Source: Luidia sarsii (Eukaryota > Echinodermata > Asteroidea > Paxillosida > Luidiidae). Taken from it: 64,000 nt of DNA. The notes under the pieces were generated by a model. It was not told where the DNA came from. It was given only the letters and a program-made list of their open reading frames with translations, and did no database searches. The stretch lies in NCBI GenBank assembly GCA_949987565.1, contig OX465113.1, positions 8,674,270-8,738,269 of the forward strand, written 5' to 3'. Shown one piece after another: positions 45,901 to 56,100 of this stretch. Made by a program: the position numbers and the translations under genes. Within the stretch, counting starts at the first letter, position 1. Each line of letters starts with the position of its first letter.

Positions 45901-48277
45901 TCCATTGAAGAGAGGGGTAACTTACATTGTCGTCGTATTTTTGGTGACATTCCGACGAGCAAAACAAAGCCTTCTCGTTGGCATAGGTACTGTAGAATTT
46001 GGCATCAGACTCCTTGCACTGGGTGCAAATTTGCCTGGGTTTTTCTGAAGGGAAAGAAAATAGAAATTAATTCATTTTCATGTAACTACTGTTTATTCGC
46101 AGTTGACGGCGTTTTTTGGTAAAAAACAAATGCGTAGAATGTCTAACATGTCTAACAAAAATGAAGAGGGCCTAACGTTTCGATCGTAACAGGATTTCTC
46201 ATAATGTCGTAAGCTGTTTCAAACAGTGCTTGCAGGGTCTCCTCTATTACTCTATAGACTGATGTAGGCCTAACATGCTTCACCATCATCATCACCATGA
46301 TTATTATAGAGAATTTCAGTCACTATTTTGATATCAATTCTACTTGTGTGGTTGGCAATCCTTCTTCGTAGAGTCGTCAACCTTTGGCAATCACCGGGAA
46401 TGAATGATAATTGCCCGTGAGAGCGAGTGTGTGAAACAGCGTCTCGTCGGAAATGGCCGTGCGGAAAAAAAGTTCGTCCACCTTGCACGACGTGGATGCG
46501 CGCACCATGACGCACGACATTGTATAACCCCTGCGCACGACCTCGACCGCGTCACCACGGAAATCATCAAGCGGGCACAATAATATAGTGTGCACGCACT
46601 AGTCCGTTGCTTGGCAACATAGTGGGGTATGATTAGCGCTCAAGGTTATCTAGCCATGCCAGTCATACCAAAAAAGGAAAGAAACAAAGGAAAGAAAAAA
46701 TGCAATCAACCCTTAGTGCAGTTTTGGTGACTGCGGATCTTTCGTTGTAAGTTGAAACCATGCATAGTCCACTTCCTATACATTTCCCACTCAATTTTGA
46801 AAGGCAATGCTGCCTTGAGGATCCGACGCTTTTTCCAAAACCTGGCTAAGGCTCAGGCCCAAGCCTTGTCTCAATTTCTTTCATCGAAGGCAAGAAAACG
46901 GGAGACCTTTTAGTCTTCGGTTTTGAAGATAACACTCTGTTTTGAAAAAAAAAAGCTCCCATGAAGCCTCAATATGGCTTCACCGTGCTCAGCAGTGTTC
47001 AGCTATTGAATAACACAGATGGAGCCGAGGACCGGTTTTGGAAAGCACCTATAATTATAGTTACCACCAAGTAACAACAAGTGTCCTCCAATATAGCACC
47101 CGGCCAAACAAACGCTGATGCGAACGAAAGAAGAAGATAGCATTGCATGGCTTCATTGCTGCCCTGAATCTTCACACTTTTGTGACAGCCCTAACACTTC
47201 AGAAATCAAGGAAGGTTTAGGCAGGGTAATTGGTAATACATGTACATTAAACCATACTATTAGTAAAAACCTTATGGGAAACATTGTATGTTTAGATGAT
47301 CAGGGTAAGCTGCAGTATTAAAGGTATAAAGATCGCCCGAGCTGTTTTTTTTTTTACTTGGAAAATCACCTGATTTTAATACTTGAGTGAGAGCATTCAC
47401 AATACCACAACAAATTCTCCGAGGTCGTATAGTTGTTTTGATAAAGTATTACGTATTACGTATGATACGAGCCTGTGAAATTCTTCCCAACTGAACGAAT
47501 TCGCAGCACAAAAGGACCGTGGCGGATCTCTTTTTGGTACTGGGTAAACACGTGGATTACAACACAGACAAGATTTAAGGCTTCATGACAAATCAGCTAG
47601 CGTGTCTGCCAAGTGACCTTGGGTCGTCCATCTATACGTTTGGCTTGCCTTCATCGTTTACACAAATCTATATTGTGTCTATTTATAGTAATTATATAGA
47701 TTGGTACAGCCCACAAAATAATTGCAAGCAGTGTACATAATGCATTATAATGGCCGAAGAGACGCGCTTCACACACAGTCGGACCAGCGGGTATCAGCGC
47801 TCTACTGCAAGAGCGATCAAGAAAAACAGAAATGTTCACAGATTTACATGAAACTTATACAATTTGATAAGATGGTTATGGTAGAAACCTCGCACTGAAA
47901 TATTTCTGCCTAAAATGTTGTATTTTGGGAGAAAAGATTAAAAAAATAGTTTTTTGGGGTGGGTGCTTTGGTTTGCATAATTATTTCTGTCAGCAAAATC
48001 TATGCAAAAGGGCAGAAAAAAGCCAAGCGAAAACTTTCGATGACTACAGCCTTCAGTGGCAACTGTAGAAAAACAACGCAATTTACAGGAACAGAACCAA
48101 TTCACCACAAAAATATAAGATAGCCACCCAGATGATGCAGTTTTACCCAAAATCAAATGTTTGAGCATTCAGCACAAAAAAATGATGGCTGTTCTTGACT
48201 TTGGCGGCGTTAATAATCACCACAACAGCTCAATAATAATTATGAAGACTCTTACCTTTTTTACTTTTTTTACCCAT
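36937..48277 (-). CDS. Ankyrin-repeat protein with N-terminal CxxC...FCSxxC zinc motif
   Basis: Thirteen exons with matching phases: 48277-48256, 46044-45926, 44456-44388, 43284-43033, 42313-42227, 41894-41796, 40692-40588, 40120-39986, 39747-39619, 39310-39105, 38592-38503, 37950-37616 and 37076-36937. They give about 595 residues if the TGA at 36939-36937 is used. The start is MGKKSKKEKPRQ, basic. Residues 14-44 hold CTQC, then LFCSSECHQKY, a TRASH/MYM (FCS)-like zinc site. From about residue 75 to 450 lie roughly ten ankyrin repeats (NAKGQTLLSYAIAKGD, GRTPFVYAASQG, GFTALHFAASRGD, QGETPLHLATANEHTAAVEI, DKHTALYLAASREY). A Glu-rich stretch (EEKEEEEKAVEV) and a basic tail (RKPASWQAFVTQKKRNK) follow. 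The last recognised exon ends in CAGAC|GTGAGT, so it may also splice onward. Ankyrin domains bind proteins; no specific partner or orthologue was recognised. Confidence 0.85.
38838..38892. repeat. PLE-derived terminal repeat relic
   Basis: GGTTCCTGTTAGGATCAAAACGTCAGGTCCACTAG matches the stem and GAAACGTC region with changes. In an intron of the ankyrin gene. A similar relic lies at about 40240-40370. Confidence 0.6.
39826..39942. repeat. GACTACAT tandem repeat
   Basis: Irregular 8-9 bp units (GACTACATGACTACATG) with TTACTGATTACTACATG interruptions that themselves repeat. Intronic. Confidence 0.85.
40905..41000. repeat. Small hairpin and TAGTAC tract
   Basis: CGTAGTAGTACTACTACTAC then CCATGGAGGAATCAC..TATTCCTCCGTGG, the same GGAGGAAT hairpin as at 31171-31207. 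Confidence 0.6.
41026..41172 (+). CDS. Orphan THAP zinc-finger exon (N-terminal half)
   Basis: ATG at 41026 opens MINFCAVLGCGSRGDRDKKS, then FYRLPAVLTREGD and LSLKRWTKWLSQ, ending at an AG|GTTAAT donor (41173). The Cys-x4-Cys pair, FYRLP and RWTKWL fit the THAP DNA-binding domain. The second half (Cys-x2-His and AVPTF box) was not found in the following 700 bp. It lies in an ankyrin-gene intron on the opposite strand. It could be the first exon of a nested gene or a remnant of a THAP-bearing (P-element-like) transposon. Confidence 0.6.
43538..43911. mobile_element. Inverted-repeat element with a telomere-like core
   Basis: Arms of 66-67 bp at 43538-43604 (GGTGTCATGCCAAATAGTGT..CTGATTGG) and 43846-43911 (CCAATCAGCGATCAGTATGC..GGACACC). 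The 241-bp centre contains about 110 bp of degenerate CCCTAA/CCTAAT units at 43730-43845. The arm motif GGACAGTATTTGGCAGGGAC is the likely source of the 46-bp minisatellite at 5.9-8.0 kb. No coding capacity. In the intron between ankyrin-gene exons 3 and 4. Confidence 0.85.
44265..44330 (-). repeat. Possible tRNA-derived SINE fragment
   Basis: GACTTGAACCCGCGACCTTTGG reads on the minus strand as a B-box-like GCGGGTTCAAGTC. Confidence 0.35.
44827..44998. mobile_element. Palindromic PLE-derived element with 13-bp target duplication
   Basis: A 172-bp insertion bounded by ATGATAATATTAT at 44814-44826 and 44999-45011. Nearly identical to the copy at 34562-34738, so recent. Intron 2 of the ankyrin gene. 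Confidence 0.9.
45335..45490. repeat. Palindromic PLE-derived repeat, subfamily B
   Basis: Shares the layout of the family but reads AGAGGGCCTG in place of AGTGGGCCTG and AAAAGTTAG in place of AAAATTTAG. Stem GTTTCTGGTAGGATC then GAAACGTCAGGCCC. The CTGAGA box here keeps the C that most copies have lost. Confidence 0.8.
45926..46044 (-). CDS. Zinc-motif exon of the ankyrin-repeat protein
   Basis: Encodes residues 8-47. Cys14, Cys17, Cys36 and Cys40 in CTQC...LFCSSECHQKY are the likely metal ligands. Spacing and the FCSxxC core resemble TRASH/MYM-type fingers rather than MYND, which needs more Cys/His than seen here. GTAAGT donor at 45925; CTTCAG acceptor at 46045-46050. Confidence 0.8.
46140..48240. 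other. Ankyrin-gene first intron, no further gene recognised
   Basis: Contains a PLE-derived relic at about 46160-46205 (GGGCCTAACGTTTCGATCGT) and otherwise unassigned AT-rich sequence. Confidence 0.45.
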
Positions 48278-50150
48278 TGTGAAGGGTACGACAGGATAGC
48301 GACCCACTGACTCGGAGTAGTGTCACGTCATACGAAGAACAGTTTCGGCTGTTTAAACAGAATGACACTGGTTTATGGGGAGCTGTGTTTGTTCAAGTGA
48401 TCTAATGTCTCCTTCGAAAATCAGGGGAGACAAACAGCACATAGAAGAGATCCATAAACTGAACCCAGGATCGATCTATACAAAATAATGGAAGGAGCCG
48501 ACTGGTGAAGACAAGTGTCGATCTGATGCCTGGTATCGTCAGGAGTCAAACGGTGTGCGTCAGCCAAAATAATGTCTCGCACCTTCACGTTGTGTGGTCA
48601 CAGCAATGCAAAAGAAATCGTCGAGGTTGCACAGCAAAGTCGACAGGAGACAAACAAGTCGGTTCTGTTGACTAATCAGGTCCGCTGTGCTTCAAGAGGG
48701 TGAGGTTTTCTGCAGAATGTCCATGCCATATATAGATCATATCCTTGATAGTTGGAGTAGATTCGAAGAGCCCTCACCTCGAGCGAGATGTACATGTACA
48801 CGCGATCTTTCCACTTTGTTGTTGCTCCACGGCAATCTCGTTAGTCAGAAAAGCAATCATGTTTCTAAAAAAAAGGCGCAGAAAAATCAATGTAGCACAT
48901 GTATAATGCACGTAGATTGGGCGCTGCCTCTGCCGTCGTTAAGACTGTTTACTCTCTATGGTTTGCTTGACTCAGCCTGTTGCCAGCAACGCTCAATACA
49001 ACCATAATGCAACCAACCCTTATCGGATTTAGATTTCCTTTGGATGCACAAACACAATCACTATAATGGTTGATGAGTCCACGCACGAAGGTGTTGGTAG
49101 CTTGAAAAAGATGCTTATTAGCCTCATTTCCAGACTTCCTTTGGAACATGTTGCGGTACACGGTCACATTTTCTCTATTATAGTCACAACAAGATCAAGA
49201 ACCTTCAAGATGATAAGGGTCAATCATAGGTAAGATTCTTCATTTATACACTGTGACTGCATGGTGTACTTCAACTTTATTGGCCTTCGGGATGAGTTCC
49301 ATATCTGCGGAGCGATGCTTGTCGGGCTTGAGACAAGACTACACATGCTACTCAGTACAGCTCAGACGGTCTGCTTTCGTTCATGACGTTGAAACATTTT
49401 ATTGTATCATGCAATGCATCACTAAACCTGAATACAAATACAGTCTTTGGAAATCCTGCATCAGATCCACTTTTCGGTGAATTCAGAGTCATCCTGACTT
49501 TCAGTTGAACTGGCAGGAACCAGTTATTGCGAACAGCTTCCGCCTCTAGTCTATGCTTCCAGGTCCACACGGTCGACATTATGATTATGAAGTGGTCACA
49601 CCCCAATAAAAAAGATAGTCAGCTATCTGTGCAGGGCAAATTTTGTCGCAAATATTTGCGCACATATTTGCGACAAAATGTGCGAATTGCAAATATCTTT
49701 GCAGATATTTGCGATTTGTGATGTCTCTTCTGCGCCACCATACTTAGGCCTACTGTATAAAATAAAGGAAAAACTAACTGGGAACTTTTGAACAAACTGA
49801 ACAAAATGGCAAAGAAAAGTTTGACTTGTTCCACTATTTTTGTTTTACTGACTCTCACTGCTGCTTCTGTGAACTTACTGGAATTAAAAATTGTTACTTC
49901 GAAATTCGGTTTATTTTGGTAACCTCACTCGAACGACCCGAACGATCGACAGCCACTCAGAAGCTGCTATCGCCGAGTCGGAAACATTACTACTTTGCGC
50001 AGCCTTGGCCTTCAGCCCAGAGTCCCTGGCTTCTGCCCCGTAAATAGCGCCCCCAATAGACGAAATCTTGGTGAAATACGACCACATGTGCTTTAACTTC
50101 GGAGGCCACATGTCGTCCACGGAGTGTCAACACTGAGTTCAATTACAAAG
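48278..50150. promoter_or_regulatory. Divergent intergenic region between the ankyrin gene and WDR36
   Basis: 1.87 kb between the two start codons, which point away from each other, so both promoters should lie here. No TATA box was convincingly placed. A strong palindromic block at 49634-49715 repeats CGCAAATATTTGCG-type motifs (CGCAAATATTTGCGCA, CATATTTGCGAC, CAGATATTTGCG). Confidence 0.45.
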
Positions 50151-53100
50151 ATGCCGAAAGGAAGTCAGATATTCGTCGGCTTTCGAGCTGTGGGACTCCA
50201 CTGCAACCACGTTCCACTAACCCTGAGATATCACCAAAAGCACAGGGAGCACTATGTCCTAACAGCAGTTGGAAAGGCCTTTCACACCTACAACGTAAGT
50301 TAAGCCAGTTTAAACGGAAGGACACCTATTATCGACACTTATTTATTTTTAAGTGCATCTGCATCTCACTCCCTTCCTTTTGTCCTTCCTCTGTCGTGTG
50401 TGTCAAACTGCTTTCCTTCCCCTGATTATGTGTCCTTGTCACTTTGCCTTTGAGAAAGGTCCTGCTGTCTGTAGTGGTAGGAATGGGATCGAAACGTCAG
50501 GCCCTCTAAACTTTTGAGATTTCTTGAAAAGTTTTTAAAACTACAATTACAAAATACAAACTAACAAAGTACTACTAAGTACTAGTACAAAAGTACAGTA
50601 CTGTACTACTACTACTACTAGTTATTCGTTTTTAACAATTCAGACCCGTTGCCACCCTACCCTGTCCAAAATCGTTCGTGCACTGTAAATCTGATTGAGC
50701 TCTGGTCACTGTTTAACAGTTTTACTGTGTTTATTCCATCGGTCATGTTGTCGATAGGACTGTTGAATTTGCCACGCTCACTCAGCCGCAACAGTCAGTT
50801 TAGTAATACTAATACAGTAATAGTACTAGTAATACAGTAATACTAATAGTACTAATAGAGTATATAGTCAGTAATAGTACTAATACACTATAGTACTAAT
50901 ACAGTAATAGTACTAATACAGTATTAGTACTAATAATACAGTAATACTACTAATAGTAATACAGTAATAGTACTTAGTAGTAGTACTAATATTATATAAT
51001 ATAATAGAAATGAAGGGGTTGTTCATCGCGGTGGTGCAGATAAGTGGAAAAGGTGATCAAAGTCACGCGATGTGTCGTTGCTGGTGGCGACGTTTCGGTT
51101 GCTAACTGCGAACCTTCATCAGGCAACTGAAGAATGCGCGCTGCGGCGTCTGTTTATGTCCGCTTCGCCGGTTCCTGTGTACCGGTTTGCGGACGTCGTA
51201 GTGGTGATCGTGCGGTTTGGCGTGCGATTCTGGCGTCCACTAGGGGCCCCGTCCGTGGTGGGTCGGCGGTCGTGGCGTCTGATGGTGGGGAGCCAGAAAC
51301 CGGGGATGTCAATGCCGCTGTCTCGATTGATGTTGTACGGATACCGTGTGTTTCATTCCTCAACCACCTTGAGGAACCAACTCGTCCACCCCAAGGACCC
51401 TGTCCCCCCGGAAAGACGCGGAGGTGTCGTCTACGAGATTCCGGGTGGCGAGTGCAACCAGGTCTACATCGGCGAAACCGGCCGGCCCATCGGTGAGAGA
51501 ATCAAGGAGCATCAACGCGACGTGAGACTCTCCAGTGTGGACGGATCGGCGGTAGCCGAGCACGCTTGGGGAGCTGGTCACCGCCCTAATTGGAACGATG
51601 TGCGGTGTATTGACCGAGAACAACATTGGTACACCAGGCGTGTCAAGGAGGCCATCCACATCCGACTTCGCCGAAACAACATCAATTGAGACAGCGGCAT
51701 TGACATCCCCGGTTTCTGGCTCCCCACCATCAGACGCCACGACCGCCGACCCACCACGGACGGGGCCGCTAGTGGACGCCAGAATCGCGCGCCAAACCGC
51801 ACGATCACCACTACGATGTCCGCAAACCGGTACACAGGAACCGGCGAAGCGGACATAAACAGACGCCGCAGCGCGCATTCTTCAGTTGCCTGATGAAGGT
51901 TCGCAGTTAGCAACCGAAACGTCGCCACCAGCAACGACACATCGCGTGACTTTGATCACCCTTTCCACTTATAGTACTAATATAGTTAATACTCATAGTA
52001 ATAGTACTAATAGGGACCGAAATGGGATTTTTGAAGTTGATGTAGTGGGACTGTGAGTGCTTTATTTATGTGAAGTGCATACAGCTACATCCTCTAATAC
52101 AAATATTGTCACATTTGGTCAAGGGGTTGCCGAGCTATGTTAGTACTAATACAGTAATAGTACTAATAGTAATAGTATACTTTCAATTGCACTGAGTCCA
52201 CTGACACTATGACAGTGACAGGGTGTAGTTGTCTGAACTTGTCTCCACTGGGCTGGGGTGGCAAGTAATTTGGAGACAAATACCCAGCATGGGCCATCCA
52301 AAGTGTTATGCAGGGCAAACCCTGGCTGGTGCTAGTCCGAGTAACTTGGACCCTTACAATCGCCCTTTTAAAAAAAATTGAGGTTTCGGGCGATGTAGGG
52401 TCCAAGAAAAACTGCTCAGAAACCCGAGAAACTAACTATGTTCGACTCCATGACTACCCCTGACCGAAACCCCCAGATTTTACCCCCAAAACACCCGTTA
52501 AACCGTCCCGCGCACCCATCTTTGGATTAAGTGAGAATCACCGATTTCAATACTGGTCATTTGTTTTACTCACATTTGGGGAAAAAGGAGAAATTTTCCC
52601 TCAGGTTATCGAGAAGATTCTCTCCCGTCCGATGAGCCAAAATGCGGCGGCCATCTTTGATTTTAACGGCACACGCAACCGCTACACGCAAACGCTACAC
52701 GCAAATCAATGACGTTTTGACAGGTCCGTGTGCACAGTGGGTCTGTGTGAGTGTGTGCGCGCCCTATGGTCGCACAAAATGTCAAACAAATGACCACTAT
52801 TGAAATCGGTGATTCTCACTTAATCCAAAGATGGGTGCGTGGGACGGTTTCACGGGTGTTTTGGGGGTTTTGGTCAGGGGTAGTCATGGAGTCGAACACA
52901 TACATGTAGTTAGTTTCTCGGGTTTCCGAGCAGTTTTCCTTGGACCCTACATCACCTGAAACCTCAATTTTTTTTCAAAGGGCGATTGTAAGGGTCCAAG
53001 TTACTCGGACTAGGCTGGTGCCTCATGTACTGATGATGTAGTACTCTTCGACAGTACTACTACTAGTTAGTACTACTAGTACTAGCTAGGGAAAGAGTAC

Positions 53101-56100
53101 GAGTAACTTGGACCCTTACAATTGTCCTTTTTAACAAATTTTCGGGGGTAAAATCTGGGGGTTTCGGTCAGGGGTAGCCTTGTCATGGAGTCGAACACAT
53201 CGTTGTTTGGTCGTGTTTCCCTACTGAAAATCTTGGACCTTACTATCGCCCGACCCCCTCAATTTTTTTTATAAAGGGCGATTGTAAGGGTCCAAGTTAC
53301 TCGGACTACTAGGGAACCAGCAGTATTAGTACTGCTACTAGTACTAGTAGTAGTACTAGTAGTGCTACTGCCGGTACATTGTTAAATTGTGTACGTGAAA
53401 TGACTGAATGCCTTATTGTTCACCTTCCTCCCCTCATCTCCTGCAGTGCTCCAAACTTGGCATCGTCAGTGTCAGTGAGTATTCACCGTGTGTCTTTCTA
53501 ATTTAACTTTGACTTGGATTCCCTGTTCGGATATCTCTTTAAAACTTCAGACTTTAGACCTTAAAGTCTTAGTCTTACTCTTAAGGCTGCTGCACACGAG
53601 AGCTATCTGCTGAGCAAAAATTCTCTCGAGGCCGTTAGCTCAGCACGTAGCTCTCATGTGCACTGAACTTTTGGTGAGATTTCTGCCTCAAGAGGCCCTG
53701 AGACCAATATCTATAGTGTTTGATTTGTTTCGCCTCTCATGGATGAAAACTCATCGTGTGCGGCGACTTGAGCTACGTGCTGAGCAATCGCATGAACAGA
53801 CCGTGCGCTTTCATTGGCCAGTTGTGATTTTTGTGCTCAGCATGTAGCTCAAGTCGCCGTTCATCCACGAGAGGCAAAACAAATCAAACAGGATCCATAG
53901 ATATTGGTCTCACGGCCTCTTGAAGCAGAAATCTCACTAAAAGTTCAGCGCACACGGTGAGCTACGTGCTGAGCTAACGACCTCGAGAGAATTTTTGCTC
54001 AGCAGATACGATAGCTCTCGTGTGCGGCGGCCTTAAGTCTGGTTATAATATTCACCTGGCAACGGCATTCACAGTTTGATATGCAGGGAGAACTTCTGGC
54101 ACACGAGTTATCAGATAACTTCTTGTGCGGTTGGCTTTCCTGTCTCACACCAGGCAATGCTCACCCGGACGACATCCGCTGCACCGCCGCCGATGCCAGT
54201 TTTGTCTTCACGGCCTGCCGCAACGTCATCAGGGCATTCACGCAAGGACGACAGGTAGTTTGACTGGACAAGAGCAACGGCAACATATGTACGCTGCGTA
54301 ACTCACGCAACTTTTCTTGAAATCGGCTGCTGGTGATTAGCGAGTTATGACAATTGTTCGTTATCACCTCCCCGCCCCCTCCCCCCCCCCTTGCGGCGGT
54401 CATGGGAACTGTGCTTTGCCTGTTGACTGATGAAAAACATTTCAGGCAGCTCGGGCGGGATTCGAACCTGCGACTCCCGCCGTCTAGTGCAGACCTCTCA
54501 TTGAGTCGTGTAAGTTGATAAGCAACATTGCAGCGCCGTTTGCAAAACTCCCAAATACCGCAGATGCTGTCAGATAGCTGTTCTAGTCTGACTGTTGAAC
54601 TGCAATGACTCATGGTGAGCTCCAACCGACCAGTTGGAAAGAGCGCATGCACCTTTGTAGCGGCGCCCACTTCATTGGATAACGATGCAATGATTCATGA
54701 TGATCGCTGACAGACCTTTAGACGTGGCGTGCCTGGGTGGCCTTGTTCTCAGGGATGACCCTTCGTCACTCCTGACCGGGGGTGGGGGGGGGGGTCAGTC
54801 ATGGTGTCTGATTTCTCTTTTTTCGTGGCCCGGACCGACGTCGAGTAGGAAATCTCAAACCGGGTCGCGTCAATCTGTCCTCTTACCTTCTCCTTCCGAT
54901 TCCAAGGCGCTGTACACGTACACCGGCCACGAGAAAGAGGTGCACCTTCTGCTGCCCTTCGGCGATCATCTGATCTCGGTGGATGAGGAGAGCTCCATGA
55001 AAGTCTGGGACATCAGATCAACAGGTGCCGGCCTCTAAGAAATTTTTTTTTGTTTTTTTTGTTTTTTGGGGGGCGTGAAATTCACAACTAGGCCTTCACA
55101 AGGTCATAACTTAGACCCGTATGACCTGTAACTGAGGCTGGAGTTTGACTTTAATCTTATTTTTTCCACAACTTTGACTCAAGCTTGAGTAACGGCCTTG
55201 TTCCTATACTGACTCCGATTTTGACCCAGGCAAAGCATATGTGACCTACCACTCCATTGAAGGAATAAGGGAATAAGGTGAACTCTTGTGATGAAGAAAT
55301 ATTGGTTGCCTGCACCCCTGTATAGTACTCGGTCGAGCAGGACTAGATCAAATCCATTGATGATATTTTCTTGGCTGTAGATTGAAGGACCCAACAAGGT
55401 TCATGATCATTGAACAGAATTCTTCCAACTTAACTTCCATCTTGAAAATGATTGTACATAACATAAATTTGTGATTACTCAAGTTGGATTGGAATTGATC
55501 AAGAACATGATGACCCCTTGTGATTGACTGTGTCATCTGGGCTTGGAATTATGAACCCGCAGTCATCACTAATATGCCAACCTATAGTTGGTCAGATATG
55601 ATTAACAATGTGAAAAAAAAAATTAAGACTTTGCATGGTGGGTTAATCAATAAAGGAAGGGTTGCGGTGACACCATGTAAAAAGTCTCTTAAAGGAGAGG
55701 TGTGGTTCTGATCTGATCTGACCCAGAACCTGGGTGGTAACTCGACATTTTGACCAGTATGCTCTGGCCGTAGTGGGCCCGACGTTTTGATCCTAGCAGG
55801 ACATTTCTCAAAGGCAGAGTGACAAGGACAAAACAGACGGCCAGAGCATACTGGTCGAAACGTCGAGTTACCACTCGGGTTCTTTTCAGAACCACACCTC
55901 TTCCTTTAAGAGACTTTATACATGGTGTCACCACAAACCCTCCTATATTAATGTGAAAATTGGCAAAGGGTTACGGAAGGTTTCCCTTTTTGAGGGCCGG
56001 AGAGCTCAGGGGGGTTAGAGTGTCAGTATGTTGAACCAGAGAGACCTGGGCTCAGATATAACCCAATGTGCTGTGTGCTTGAACCTCATACGTCCTTCTA

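Larger units (their letters stand above)
51062..51962 (+). mobile_element. 5'-truncated Penelope-like element with inverted terminal arms
   Basis: About 280 bp at each end are inverted copies (51062-51340 against 51684-51962; shared GTCGTTGCTGGTGGCGACGT, CTGCGGCGTCTGTTTATGTC, CCAGAAACCGGGGATGTCAA). The single-copy centre encodes a GIY-YIG nuclease. Each arm ends in a hammerhead-like motif. The element interrupts a TAGTACTAA tract in WDR36 intron 1. Terminal inversions and hammerheads are known PLE traits. The reverse transcriptase is absent. Confidence 0.85.

Noticed and set aside
51134..51940. Several frames on both strands over 51.1-51.9 kb (for example MRAAASVYVRFAGSC)
   Set aside because: They occur twice because the PLE arms are inverted copies. 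Only the GIY-YIG part of one plus frame is real coding sequence.
54440..54530. Functional tRNA gene on the minus strand
   Set aside because: Only the T-arm/B-box half is convincing; the acceptor stem and D-arm could not be formed. A SINE fragment is more likely.
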